The notes: a model not told the origin generated them from the sequence alone. A stretch of DNA of 64,000 bases from DATLGB01 sp963740765 (GCA_963740765.1 CAVUFN010000015.1:1-64000), one strand, 5' to 3'; shown: positions 9,517 to 20,347, counted from the stretch's first letter. Numbers and translations are program-made.

Positions 9517-12468
9517 CTACGTGAGCCCGAGGCGGTGGGCGACCGCCGCCGCCTCGGTGCGGGTCCGGACGTCGAGCTTGGCCAGGATCCGGGAGACGTG
9601 GACGGACGCCGTCTTCTCGGCCATGTAGAGGGACGCGCCGATCTCGCGGTTGGTGGCCCCGGCCGCGAGCAGCTCGAGGACCTGGCGCTCCCGCGGCGTG
9701 AGGCCGAAGGGATCCTCGGAATCCGCCCCCACCCGCCTCGGTCCGGTCTCCTCCGAGCGCAGCCTGGCACGCGCCACGAAGCCCTCGACCTCCGACGCCA
9801 GCCAGGTGGCGCCGAGGGCGCGGGCGGCCTCCAGGGCGGCGGCGGCAGCGGTGGCGGCACCCTCGCGGTCGCCCGTGGCCAGCCGCGCCTCCGCCTCCCG
9901 CCAGCGTGCCTCCGCGGCGGCGTACGGGCGCTCGGCCTGCGTCCACGCCTCCACGGCGTCCGTCCACAGCGCGGGCGCCTCGCCACCCGCGGCCCGGGCG
10001 GCCAGCGCGCGGCCGGCGACGAGGTTGGCGTTCTCCACCGGGCGGTGCTCGCCCGCCGTGGCCTCCAGGCGCAGGAGGAGCATCTCGGCAAGTGAGATCG
10101 CGGTGCGCTCGGCCTCCGCGTCGCCGAGGTCGCGGGCGCGGATGGCGGCGTCGGCCTCCACCGTCAGCCCGGCGAGGGACACGAGCGAGATGCGCGCGCT
10201 GTCCTCCGAGCAGAACTCGATGCGGTCGAGGCCGTCCTCGACGGCGGCCCGGGCCTCGGCGAGGTCCCCGCAGCGGCGCGCGAGCTCCGCCTTCATCGCG
10301 GCGTGCGGGCCGATGAACTGCGGCTCGCGCGAGGTGGCGACGATGGGGGAGGCCGTGTCGAGCAGGTCGGCCGCGCGGGCGTGGTCCCCGTGGCCGAGGG
10401 CGAGCTCGATGCGCCGGTGCGACTCGTTGACGAGGAGGTTGTGCTTGAGCCGGCGCCCGTGCTCGGGCAGCAGCGCGGCCGCGCCCTCCCAGTCGCCGAG
10501 CTGGAAGCAGATCTCGGCCTTCATCAGCGACAGCCAGCGGCTGAAGTGCCCGGCCTGCGCGGCGAGCGACAGCCCCTCGTCGACCGCCTCCCGCGCGTCC
10601 TGGCCGCTGCCGCGCCACAGCGACACGTCCGCGAGGTTCGTGTAGAGCGTGTTCGCGGTGACCAGCATGTCCTGGTCGAGGGCGAGCCGGATCGCCTGGC
10701 GCAGGGAGTCGACGCCCTCCGGGTCGCCCATCCAGGCCAGCGACACGCCGAGCGCGTCGAGCGCGCGGATCTCCGGCATCGCGGCGCCGCAGGCCCGGGC
10801 GACCGCGAGCGCCTCCCGCGCCTTCTCGGCCGACTCGCTGAGGCGCGACTCGAGCATCAGGTGCTTGGCCTGGCTGGAGAGCAGCATCGCCCGCGCGTAG
10901 GTCGGCTCCTCCGGCAGCAGCGCCAGCGCGCGCTCCTGGGTCTCCTTGGCGGCGTCGGGGCGGCCGAGCCGCCACTCCTGGCGGGCGAGGCGCTCGAGGA
11001 TGTCGGCCATGCGCTCGGGGTCCCGCTCGGCGTCGACCTCGGAGACCGCGGCCCGCAGCAGCGCCTCCGCGCGGTCGGCGTCCCCCTCCGTGTAGGCGCA
11101 CCAGGCCGCGGAGCGCAGCAGGTCGACGTGGTCGCCGCCCGTCAGCGCCTCCGCGTCCGGGACGCGCTCCCACAGCTCGAGCGCCCGCTCGTAGAGCGCC
11201 GCGGCCTCGCCGTAGGCGCGCACGGTCTCCGCGGCCTCGCCGGCGCGGACGGCGGCCACGAGCGCGCGCGGCTGGTCGCCGGCGGCGGCGTAGTGGTGGG
11301 CGATGGCGGAGGCGTTGTGGGCCCCCGGCGCGGAATGCGACTCGAGCGCGCGGGCCAGCGCGAGGTGGATCTCCGAGCGCTCGCCGGGGAGCAGGTCGTC
11401 GACGATCACCTCGGCCAGCAGCGCGTGACGCAGGCCGTAGGCGCCGTCCGGGAGCACGCGGACGATCTGGGAGGAGACGCCGTCGCGCAGCGCGTCGCGC
11501 AGGACGTCAGCCGTGAGGCCCGTCGCCTCGGCGAGCAGCGCGTGCTCCGTGCGGCCGGCGACGGCGATGGTGCGCAGCACCGCCTGCGTGGGCGCCGCGA
11601 GCTTCTCCACCCGGAGCATCAACGCCTCGCGCAGCGTGGGCGGAAGGGAGCCGCGGCCGTCGATGCCCGCGGCGAGCAGCTCCTCGGCGTACAGGGCGTT
11701 GCCCTCCGAGCGCGACCACAGGCGCTCGACGAGGTCCTGATCGGGCGCGGTGCCGAGGATGTCGGCGAGCTGCTCGGCGAGCTCCGTCCGCGTGAACGGC
11801 CGCAGGTCGACGCGGCGGGCGCCGCCCGAGCGCTCGAGCTCGGCGAGGACCGGCCGCAGCGGATGCCGGCGGTGCAGCTCGTCCGGGCGGTAGCTGAGGA
11901 CGATCAGCACGCGCTCGGAGACCAGCGACGCGCTCAGGTAGGTCAGGAACGCGCGCGTGGACCGGTCGGCCCAGTGCAGGTCCTCGATGGTGAGCAGCAG
12001 GCCGGCGTCGGCGGCCAGCCCGTCGATGAGCGCGAGCAGCGCCTCGAAGAGCTGCGCGCGCGCGCCCGTGGCCTCCTCGGAGAAGCCACGGGGGACGGCG
12101 GTGCGCGCGAGGCCGGGGAGCATGGCCTCCAGCGCGGCGCGGGCGGGAGCGGGGAGGGTCTCGAGCACAGGGTCCGACGAGCGGGCGAGCGGGCGCAGCG
12201 CCGCGACGATGGGCGCGTAGGCGAGCTCGGACTCGCCGAGGTCGACGCACTCCCCGCTGAGCACGCGCACGCCGTCCGCGCGGGCGCGGCGCTCGAGCTC
12301 GCAGAGCAGGCGCGTCTTGCCCACACCGGACTCACCGGCGACGAACGCAAGGGTCGGGCGACCGTCGACGGCCTCGTCGAGCGCCGCCCGCAGCTCCGCG
12401 AGCTCCCCGGCGCGACCTACGAAGCGTGCGCTCGAGACCCTGGTTGCCATGTGGACATGTTGGACCAT
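9517..12468 (-). CDS. LuxR-family transcriptional regulator with AAA ATPase domain (LAL type), first of three
   Basis: This is an intact 983-residue regulator. The N-terminal STAND/AAA ATPase has Walker A GESGVGKTRLL (about residue 47) and Walker B LLLTIEDLHWAD (about residue 155). The middle (about residues 400-880) is helical and TPR-like, rich in Ala, Leu and Arg. The C-terminal HTH is LTPRERQVLELLAAGATNREI followed by KTASVHVSRILAKLDV. Proteins of this class bind ATP and an unknown effector and activate nearby or distant operons. ATG 12468 or ATG 12450 can start it. It is convergent with the secreted protein ending at 9512, leaving 4 bases between. Its target is unknown. Confidence 0.93.
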   Translation of the reverse strand: MVQHVHMATRVSSARFVGRAGELAELRAALDEAVDGRPTLAFVAGESGVGKTRLLCELERRARADGVRVLSGECVDLGESELAYAPIVAALRPLARSSDPVLETLPAPARAALEAMLPGLARTAVPRGFSEEATGARAQLFEALLALIDGLAADAGLLLTIEDLHWADRSTRAFLTYLSASLVSERVLIVLSYRPDELHRRHPLRPVLAELERSGGARRVDLRPFTRTELAEQLADILGTAPDQDLVERLWSRSEGNALYAEELLAAGIDGRGSLPPTLREALMLRVEKLAAPTQAVLRTIAVAGRTEHALLAEATGLTADVLRDALRDGVSSQIVRVLPDGAYGLRHALLAEVIVDDLLPGERSEIHLALARALESHSAPGAHNASAIAHHYAAAGDQPRALVAAVRAGEAAETVRAYGEAAALYERALELWERVPDAEALTGGDHVDLLRSAAWCAYTEGDADRAEALLRAAVSEVDAERDPERMADILERLARQEWRLGRPDAAKETQERALALLPEEPTYARAMLLSSQAKHLMLESRLSESAEKAREALAVARACGAAMPEIRALDALGVSLAWMGDPEGVDSLRQAIRLALDQDMLVTANTLYTNLADVSLWRGSGQDAREAVDEGLSLAAQAGHFSRWLSLMKAEICFQLGDWEGAAALLPEHGRRLKHNLLVNESHRRIELALGHGDHARAADLLDTASPIVATSREPQFIGPHAAMKAELARRCGDLAEARAAVEDGLDRIEFCSEDSARISLVSLAGLTVEADAAIRARDLGDAEAERTAISLAEMLLLRLEATAGEHRPVENANLVAGRALAARAAGGEAPALWTDAVEAWTQAERPYAAAEARWREAEARLATGDREGAATAAAAALEAARALGATWLASEVEGFVARARLRSEETGPRRVGADSEDPFGLTPRERQVLELLAAGATNREIGASLYMAEKTASVHVSRILAKLDVRTRTEAAAVAHRLGLT

Positions 12469-12590
12469 GAAGCAACCGCGCGCCGGCGCCGCGGGACGAC
12501 GATGGAGAACCGCGGCCGGCGGCGCGCCGTGGCGCGGGCGATGTCGAGCTGGCGGGACTGGGCGAGGGCGGGGTGGAGGAGGTTGGTCAT
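12417..12590 (-). CDS. Possible small basic protein overlapping the LuxR start
   Basis: The frame encodes MTNLLHPALAQSRQLDIARA followed by an Arg-rich stretch (ATARRRPRF), about 57 residues. A GGAGGA lies immediately 5' of the ATG, closer than is ideal. It overlaps the first 52 bases of the LuxR regulator in another frame. Short proteins opening with MTN-HP-L and an Arg-rich amphipathic helix are common upstream of other genes in high-GC actinobacteria, but I cannot tie this one to a named family. The true end may come earlier if a base error is present. It could equally be leader sequence for the regulator. Confidence 0.3.
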   Translation of the reverse strand: MTNLLHPALAQSRQLDIARATARRRPRFSIVVPRRRRAVASWSNMSTWQPGSRAHAS

Positions 12591-12649
12591 TCCTCCATGG
12601 TGCGGCTGAGGCACCCCTCGCACATCGGTAAGACGGTGCCTCTTACCCC

Positions 12650-13900
12650 TTACGCACGCGCCGTCACGAGCTTCGCCAGGGCGAGGGCCGGGGCGATGGC
12701 GAGCGTGACGTGGATGCCGGAGCGGCGGACGGCCGCGCCGGCGACGTCGCCCTTCCAGCCGCCGTCCGTGGCCTTCAGGTCCTGGAAGTCCTCGAGGTAG
12801 GCGGGCAGCTGGTCGGCGAACTGCTGGGCCTCGTCCGGGGTGGCGAAGCGCCAGCGGACGGCGAGCAGGTCGCGCTCCACGCACGGGCGCGAGCAGCCGC
12901 GGATGTCCTTCGAGCCCGCGCGCCAGAGCTCGTAGTGGCCGGCCTTCAGGCCCGCGGCACCGGCGGCGGCGTCGCGGCGGGAGGTGTCCTGCGCGAGCGC
13001 GCCGAAGACCAGCAGCTGGCTGGTGTCGAACTCGCCCATCTGGCCCTGCTCGACGCGGCGGAAGCCCTTGGCGGCGCGGGCGACGCGCAGCGGGACGGGC
13101 GCTCGCGCATCACTGTCAGGCGTGGGGTGGAGGACGTCGGCGGTGGCCTTCGGCGGCTGCCGGAACGCGGCGTCGCGGGCCTGCTGGCCGCCCTCGCGCA
13201 CGAGCCGGGCGATGTACCGCGAGCCGTCGAGGTAGGCGAAGCGGTCGTTGTTGAGGAAGTAGTTGATCTCGCCGCGCACGGTGGAGGCGGGCACGCGGGA
13301 GGCGAGGGCGCGGGCGCCCGGGCCCTTGCCGAGGTACCGGCGCGCGTACGCGGCCTCCGTGTAGTGGGCGGACCCCTCGACGAGCGCGCGGCGCGCGATG
13401 GAGGCGTCGTCGCCGCCCTTGGTGATGGAGGGCAGGCCGAAGTGCTGGTCCTCGAGCGCGTGGGTGAGCTCGTGCGCGTAGGTGAGCTCCTTCTGCACCC
13501 GGTTGCCCTGGACGTCGGTGACGATGGTCAGCGTCTTCGACGGCGGGTCGTAGACGCCGAGGATGCCGCTGGTCTCGCCGAGGTCGGCGGGCGTCGCGCG
13601 GCGGCTCTCGAAGCCGAGCAGCTTGAGGAGGTCCTGCTCCGAGCGCGCGCGACGGCGCTGGTCGGCACCGAGGCGGTCGATCTCCGCGCTCGACTCCTTC
13701 TGCAGCTGCTTCGCGGTGACCTTGCGCACCTTCGGGAGCCCGTCGGTGAACTCGAGGCCGCGGAGGCGCTCCACGCGGTGGGCGATCTTCGCGAGTGAGG
13801 GCAGCTCGTCGCCGGCCTCCGCGCGGCGCTCGCCCCGGGTCGTGAAGACGACGAGCCCGGCGATCAGCGCGAGGCCGAGCACCATGATCCGGCGGGTCAT
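12650..13900 (-). CDS. Membrane-anchored putative zinc metallopeptidase (HExxH)
   Basis: This 416-residue protein starts with MTRRIMVLGLALIAGLVVFT, an N-terminal signal anchor or signal peptide, so the rest is extracytoplasmic. The zinc motif is AHELTHALEDQHFGL at about residue 160; a downstream ALVEGSAHYTEAAY (about residue 190) could supply the third, Glu-type ligand as in gluzincin-like peptidases. GVYDPPSKTLTI and the region after HFGL recall uncharacterised actinobacterial HExxH proteins. The frame is intact. It is divergent from the aldehyde dehydrogenase with about a dozen bases between starts, so the two promoters must overlap the coding starts. Substrate unknown. Confidence 0.7.
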   Translation of the reverse strand: MTRRIMVLGLALIAGLVVFTTRGERRAEAGDELPSLAKIAHRVERLRGLEFTDGLPKVRKVTAKQLQKESSAEIDRLGADQRRRARSEQDLLKLLGFESRRATPADLGETSGILGVYDPPSKTLTIVTDVQGNRVQKELTYAHELTHALEDQHFGLPSITKGGDDASIARRALVEGSAHYTEAAYARRYLGKGPGARALASRVPASTVRGEINYFLNNDRFAYLDGSRYIARLVREGGQQARDAAFRQPPKATADVLHPTPDSDARAPVPLRVARAAKGFRRVEQGQMGEFDTSQLLVFGALAQDTSRRDAAAGAAGLKAGHYELWRAGSKDIRGCSRPCVERDLLAVRWRFATPDEAQQFADQLPAYLEDFQDLKATDGGWKGDVAGAAVRRSGIHVTLAIAPALALAKLVTARA

Positions 13901-13912
13901 AGGGTGTCGCCC

Positions 13913-15462
13913 ATGCCGCTCTCCTCCATCATCGACGGACGGAATACCCAGGATGCGCCGGGCGGTAAGCAACGTTCGACCAATCCGGCGCGCACGGAAG
14001 ATCTCGTCGCCGAGATCGCCCTCGGGGACGCCTCGACCTTCGTCGACGCCGCGCGTGCTGCGCGTGCTGCGCAGGCCGAGTGGAAGACCGTCCCCGCCCC
14101 CGCGCGCGGGCGCGTGATCGCCGAGGTCGGCCGCCTCGTCGAGGCCAACAAGGAGGCGCTGGCGAAGATCGTCACCGCCGAGATCGGCAAGCCCTATCCG
14201 GAGGCGCTCGGCGAGGTCCAGGAGATCATCGACACCTGCGACTTCTTCGTCGGCGAGGGCCGCCGCCTCTACGGCCAGACCGTCCCGTCGGAGATGAAGG
14301 ACAAGCAGCTCTTCACCTTCCGCGTGCCCGTCGGCGTCGCCGCGATCATCACCGCGGGCAACTTCCCGGTCGCCGTGCCGGCCTGGTACCTCGTCCCCGC
14401 CATCCTGTGCGGCAACGCCGTCGTCTGGAAGCCCGCCGAGTACGCCGCCGCCTGCGCGGACGCCATGGCCAAGCTCTTCCACGCGGGCGGCGTCCCCGGC
14501 GGCGTCCTCAACCTCGTGCAGGCCGACGGCGAGCAGACCTTCGCCGGCCTCGAGCAGTCCCTGGACGAGCGGCTCGTCGACAAGGTCGGCTTCACCGGCT
14601 CGAGCGCCGTCGGCGCCGAGATCGGCGCCCTCTGCGGCCGCCACATGCAGTCGCCGTGCCTGGAGCTCGGCGGCAAGAACCCGATGGTGGTCATGGACGA
14701 CGCGGACGTCGACCTCGCCGTCGAGGGCGCGCTGTTCGGCGGCTTCGGCACGGCCGGCCAGCGCTGCACGTCGCTCGGCACGGCGATCGTCCACGAGTCG
14801 ATCCACGACGAGTTCGTGGCCAAGCTCGACGAGCGCCTGCGCGCGTCGACCATCGGCGACCCGACGCAGGACGTCCTCTACGGGCCGATGATCCACGAGC
14901 GCTTCGCCGAGCGCTTCGAGCAGTGGCTCGGCCTGATCGAGGACCACCACACGGTGCTCGGCTCGGACCACCGCGGCCGCGTCATCGAGCGACGCGCCGT
15001 GGCCGAACTTCGCGGGTGACGCCGAGGCCGGGCTCTTCTACCACCCGGTGATCGTCGACGGCGTCACGATCGACGACGAGATCTACCGGACGGAGACCTT
15101 CGGCCCGATCATCGGCGTCGCCACGTTCTCGGACTTCGACGAGGCGATGCACCTGGCCAACGACCACGGGTACGGCCTGTCGAGCTCGATCTACACGACC
15201 GACGCGCTGAACGCCTTCCGCTTCCGCGAGCGCATCACCGCGGGGATGATCTCCGTGAACAACTCGACGTCAGGGCGCGGAGGCGCACCTGCCCTTCGGC
15301 GGCAACGGCAAGTCGGGCAACGGCTCGCGGCAGTCGGGCATCTGGGTACTGGACCAGTTCACCCGCTGGCAGTCCATGAACTGGGACTACGCGGGGAAGC
15401 TGCAGAAGGCGCAGATGGACAACATCACCGAATCCACGGCAGACAGGGAGTTCCGGCTATGA
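13913..15462 (+). CDS. NAD(P)-dependent aldehyde dehydrogenase (frameshifted)
   Basis: This enzyme oxidises an aldehyde to an acid in the cytosol. Family motifs are present: IITAGNFPVAVPAWYLVPAI (cofactor fold), VWKPAEYA (binding Lys), GFTGSSAVGAEI, catalytic Glu in LELGGKNPMVV, catalytic Cys in GQRCTS, and ETFGPIIGVATF. The full length of about 515 residues is slightly above the usual 480-500, with a short C-terminal extension (MNWDYAGKLQKAQMDNITES) of the kind that aids oligomer contacts. The GQRCTSLGTAIVHE context is closest to the ALDH7/AASADH-like branch, but the substrate is undetermined. ATG 13913 or GTG 13904 may be the start. One-base breaks lie near 14997 and 15284. Its TGA overlaps the next ATG (ATGA). 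Confidence 0.9.
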
Positions 15463-15722
15463 GCGGTTTGATCGGCAAGGCGATGAAGTTCGCCAAGTCC
15501 CCCCAGGGCAAGAAGGCGCTCGACAAGGCGCAGAAGTACGTGAAGTCCGAGGAGGGCAAGGAGAAGATCGAGGACCTCAAGGACAAGGTCGGCGGGCACA
15601 AGGAGAAGGATCCGAAGGCCGCCGCCAAGGCCGCCCCCGTCGCCGGCACGCCCGCCCCCAGCGCGGAGCCGGTCGACACCACCACGGAGCCGAAGCCGGA
15701 CCCGAACGCGCCTACCGCTTAG
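15459..15722 (+). CDS. Small Lys-rich hypothetical protein (antitoxin-like style)
   Basis: This is an 87-residue, very hydrophilic protein. The first half is an amphipathic Lys/Ala helix (GKAMKFAKSPQGKKALDKAQ), then KSEEGKEKIEDLKDKVGGHK, then a Pro/Ala/Thr tail. The pattern resembles small actinobacterial proteins annotated as Rv0909/MT0933-like antitoxins, but the resemblance is of style only and no toxin gene is adjacent. ATG 15459 overlaps the aldehyde dehydrogenase stop. Its 3' end overlaps the 3' end of the convergent TPP enzyme gene by 11 bases. Confidence 0.6.
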   Translation: MSGLIGKAMKFAKSPQGKKALDKAQKYVKSEEGKEKIEDLKDKVGGHKEKDPKAAAKAAPVAGTPAPSAEPVDTTTEPKPDPNAPTA

Positions 15723-17188
15723 CGCGGTACCACTGCGGCGAGGTGGTCGGCGGGGGCACGAGCGCCTCCGCCTTCGCCACGAGCACGGAGGGTGCCGGGT
15801 CGGCGACGTGCGCAGCGAGCGCCTCGCCGAAGGCGTCGTCGAGGCCCTCCACGGTCTCGGCGCGGACGCCGAAGGACGCGGCCAGCGCGGCGAAGTCGGG
15901 CGTCCGCAGGTCGACGCCGAAGCGCGGCTCGCCGGCCTGGTCCTGGTCGAAGCGCAGCATCCCGTAGCCGCCGTCGTCGACGATCACGGTGGTGAGCGGG
16001 ATCTGCTCCTGGGCGACGGTCGCGAGCTCGCCCGCCGCGAACAGGAAGCCGCCGTCGCCGCACAGGGCGACGGTCGGGCCGGTGCCCGCCAGCGCCGTCC
16101 CGATGGCGGCCGGGAAGGCGAAGCCGAGCGTCCCCCAGCCGACGGGGTAGGCGAGCCGGCGCGGTTCGGGGAACGGGTGGAAGCCGCCGACCCAGTAGCC
16201 GGGGATGCACATGTCGCAGACGACGTTGGCGTCGTCGGGGAGCGCGTACGGAGAGGGCGTCGAGGAAGCGCAGCGCGCGGGCGTCGAGGGCGCGGCAGGC
16301 GTCCGCCTTGACCTGCCGGAGGTCGGCCCAGGGCGCGCCCTCGCCCTCGAGGCGCCGCGCGGTCGCCCGCCGGTAGTCGGCCGCGTCGACTCGATGACGC
16401 GATGAGCGCGGCGGCTGCGGCTGGCGAAGTTCTGGGTCATCATCCCGTCGAAGCGCGCCCCGAACGGCGAGCACCACCTCCGCCTGGTCCCACAGCGCGC
16501 CGACGGACGGCATGTGCGGCGGGAAGCCGACCCGCAGCGGATGGTCGAGCGGCATGACCCCGCGGCCCGGAGTAGGCCTCGATCACCGGCGCGTCGAAGC
16601 GCTCGGCGTGCTCGACGACCGCCTCGCGGCGCCAGTTGTCCTCCACCCAGATCAGGTGCCGCCGGCTCGTCAGCCGACCGTGCGGTCGTCCGGTCGGGCG
16701 CGAGTGCTCGACGCTGACCGGACGGGCAGCGCATGGTCCGTGGGGATCTCGAGGTAGACGGGCGCGACGGCGCGCGGCCGCGATCGCCGTCGCCGCTCCT
16801 CGCCCGAAGGACGCGCCGACCACCGGGGCGAACATCGCGGCCTGGTCGACGCCGCCGTGCAGGACCGGGCGGTCGCCGGTGGACGGTGTGCGACGGTGGT
16901 GGCGATGACGAGGATCCCGGAGCGGCTCGCGTACGCCTCGCCGACCGCGCCCAGCGTGTTGGCGGCGCCCGGGCCGGTCGTGGTCAGGGCCACGCCGACG
17001 CGCCCCGTCGCGCGGAACCAGCCGTCGGCGGCGTACGCGGCGGCCTGCTCGTGGCGGACGCCGACCAGCCGGATGGACGACTCGCGCAGGGCCTCCCACA
17101 GCGCGAGGTTGTGGACGCCGGGCAGGCCGAACACGACGGTGACGCCGGCGTCCTCCAGCGCCCCGACGATGACGGCCGCACCGCTCAT
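15712..17188 (-). CDS. Thiamine-pyrophosphate-dependent enzyme, acetolactate synthase/benzoylformate decarboxylase-like (frameshifted)
   Basis: The three-part ThDP fold is recognisable. The N-terminal PYR domain has VFGLPGVHNLALWEAL and the activating Glu in GVRHEQAAAYAADG; a central domain has AEVVLAVGARFDG once frames are joined; and the C-terminal PP domain has GWGTLGFAFPAAIGTALA and GDGGFLFAAGELATVAQEQI followed by IVDDGGYGMLR. In that last motif the usual Asn metal ligand is Asp, as far as I can align it. Acetolactate synthase, an oxo-acid decarboxylase or a sulfoacetaldehyde-type enzyme are all possible; length of about 490 is short for catabolic ALS. Several one-base breaks fall between about 16260 and 16890. 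It is divergent from the MerR gene across the dyad at 17195-17220, so MerR may control it. Confidence 0.78.
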
Positions 17189-17194
17189 GCGCCC

Positions 17195-17220
17195 AACCTT
17201 GACACAACCGTGTCAAGGTT
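17195..17220. promoter_or_regulatory. Perfect 11-bp inverted repeat, probable MerR operator
   Basis: The left arm AACCTTGACAC (17195-17205) and right arm GTGTCAAGGTT (17210-17220) are exact reverse complements around AACC. The dyad sits between the -35 and -10 of the MerR promoter, the canonical place for a MerR-family operator, and 7 bp upstream of the divergent TPP gene start, where binding could also block that gene. Confidence 0.85.
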
Positions 17221-17229
17221 CGCTACCCT
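17199..17229 (+). promoter_or_regulatory. MerR-type promoter with 19-bp spacer
   Basis: A perfect -35 TTGACA (17199-17204) is separated by exactly 19 bp from TACCCT (17224-17229). The overlong 19-bp spacer is the known hallmark of promoters activated by MerR-family DNA distortion. Transcription would begin about seven bases after the -10, at about 17236, which coincides with the start of the conserved MerR protein sequence, so the mRNA looks leaderless. Confidence 0.75.
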
Positions 17230-17235
17230 GACCAC

Positions 17236-17594
17236 ATCGAGGCTCTGACGATCAACCAGGCGGCCGAGACGACCGGCTGGTCGTCCCGGATGCTCCGCTA
17301 CATCGAGCGTGTGGGCCTCATCGCACCGCAGCGCACCGGCGCGGGGTACCGCGTCTACGGCGCCGCGGAGCTGCAGCGACTCAGGACGTTGAAGGAGCTG
17401 CTCGACCGCCACGACGTCAGCCTCTCAGATGTGGCCTTCGCCGCGCGGATCCGTCATGACGACGGTCTGCGTGCGGCCACCGACGAGTGGCTGGATGCCG
17501 AGGCCGAGCGTCCCGAGGACGTCGAAGCGGCCGACTGGCTGCGCTACGAGCAGAACAAGCACGAACGGCTGCTACGCCGAGAACTGGAGCCCGC

Positions 17595-17598
<4 letters not shown>
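17236..17598 (+). CDS. MerR-family transcriptional regulator
   Basis: This is a roughly 120-residue regulator with an N-terminal winged helix: LTINQAAETTGWSSRMLRYI, then ERVGLIAPQRTGAGYRVYG and ELQRLRTLKELL, followed by a helical segment and no metal-binding Cys pair, so it is not a classical heavy-metal sensor. The start is odd: no ATG, GTG or TTG lies in frame between the upstream TGA (17200-17202) and the internal ATG 17290, which would remove the DNA-recognition helix. The leaderless transcript would begin at ATC 17236, possibly an ATG with a base error; CTG 17245 is another option. The stop overlaps the ahcY ATG (ATGA). The dyad in its own promoter implies autoregulation and co-regulation of ahcY, perhaps in response to SAH, adenosine or methionine status. 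Confidence 0.82.
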
Positions 17599-19018
<1,420 letters not shown>

Positions 19019-19022
19019 GACC

Positions 19023-20176
19023 ATGGCGGCTGCGGCCGCCGGAGAAGCACGGATCGAGTGGGCGGACGGGCAGATGCCCGTCCTCCGCTCGATCCGGGAG
19101 CGCTTCGCGGACGACGCGCCCGCTCGACGGCGTGCGCGTCGCCGCCTGCCTCCACGTGACGGCGGAGACCGCGTGCCTGGTGCGCGCGCTCGAGGCCGGC
19201 GGGGCGGAGGTCGCGCTGTGCGCGGCCAACCCCATGTCCACGCAGGACGACGTCGCCGCCGCCGCTGGGCCTCGACGCCCGCCGCGGCGACTCGCGCCCG
19301 ACTACGAGGGCGCGCTCGAACCGCTGCCGCAGGTCACCCTCGACGACGGCGCGGACCTCATCGGCCTGCTGCACGCGACCGGCCGCGCCGGCGAGCCTGC
19401 GCGGCGGCACGGAGGAGACCACCACCGGCCTCGTCCGCATCCGCCGGCTCGACCTCGAGTGCCCGGTGATCGCCGTCAACGAGGCCCGCACCGAGCGGCT
19501 CTTCAACGACCACTACGGCACGGGCCAGTCCGCGCTCGACGGCATCCTGCGCGCGACGAACATCCTCATCGCCGGCAAGACGATCGTCGTCCTCGGCTAC
19601 GGCGAGACCGGCCGCGGCATCGCCGACCGCGCCCGCGGCGCCGGCGCGCAGGTGATCGTCTGCGAGGTCGACCCGATGCGCGCGCTGGAGGCCCGCATGG
19701 AGGGCTTCGAGGTCATGCCCGCGCTCGAGGCGGCCGCGCGCGGCGACGTCTTCGTCACCGTCACCGGCTGCACGGACGTCCTCGCGCGGCGAGCACTTCG
19801 AGCGCATGAAGCACGGCGCGGTGCTCGCCAACGCCGGCCACTTCGACGTGGAGATCTCGCTCGCCGACCTCGGCCCGGGCGACGCAAGGTCCTCCCGCTC
19901 GTCACCCGGCACGGCCGACCTGAACCTCGCTGGCCGGCGGGCGCGTCGTGAACCTCGCCGCGGGGGAGGGGCACCCGGCCGAGATCATGGACCTGTCCTT
20001 CGCCAACCAGGCGCTCGCCTGCGAGTACCTCGTCCGCGACGACCTGCCGCCGGGCGTGCATCCGGTGCCGCTCGACATCGATCGCGAGATCGCGCGGCTC
20101 AAGCTGGCCTCGCTCGGGCGTCGGCATCGACGCGCTCACGGAGGACCAGCGGGCCTACCTGTCCGCCTGGGGCTAG
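19023..20176 (+). CDS. Archaeal-type adenosylhomocysteinase paralogue with altered catalytic residues (frameshifted)
   Basis: This second AHCY-fold protein is closer in layout to archaeal SAH hydrolases than to its neighbour: it opens with IEWADGQMPVLRSIRERF, lacks the bacterial insertion (about 385 residues), and has NPMSTQDDVAAA, DDGADLIGLLHA, GGTEETTTGLVRI, the NAD motif LGYGETGRGIADRARG, NAGHFDVEI and HPAEIMDLSFANQAL. Where AHCY has the catalytic VTKSKFDN segment, this protein reads ARTERLFND (nucleotides about 19480-19511, in an undisturbed stretch), so the catalytic Lys is Glu and the Asp-Asn pair is reversed. Active-site His and Glu elsewhere are kept. It may act on another nucleoside-homocysteine compound or regulate its partner. 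At least six one-base breaks are spread through it. Confidence 0.82.
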
Positions 20177-20317
20177 ACGTCGAGGCGGGGCACGTCGCAG
20201 TGCCGCGTCGAAGCAGACGGCGGGGAGGGCGTCGGGGCCGGCGTGGAAGTGGACCTCGTCGTGCGCGCGACTGGCGCCGAGAAGGCCGGTGAAACGGGTG
20301 ATCAGCTTGAAGTTCAT
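20173..20317 (-). CDS. Possible small protein convergent with the AHCY paralogue (frameshifted)
   Basis: The minus-strand frame begins MNFKLITRFTGLLGASRAHD and continues EVHFHAGPDALPAVCFDA; removing one base near 20210 gives a natural ending of about 10 more residues (HCDVPRLDV) at a TAG whose complement is the CTA at 20173. The CTAG at 20173-20176 then serves as stop for both convergent genes, as happens at two other convergent junctions here. About 48 residues; one Cys and several His. No family recognised. The real-gene case rests on the shared stop and the non-biased composition. Confidence 0.4.
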
Positions 20318-20347
20318 ACCTTCAAGCTACCCGGCTTGCGCCAGACA

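Noticed and set aside
12445..12475. CATGT-GG-ACATG dyad at the start of the first LuxR regulator
   Set aside because: Five-base arms inside the first codons can arise by chance; no promoter elements are placed around it.
15459..15722. Toxin-antitoxin module at the small Lys-rich gene
   Set aside because: No toxin-like gene is next to it; neighbours are an aldehyde dehydrogenase and a TPP enzyme.
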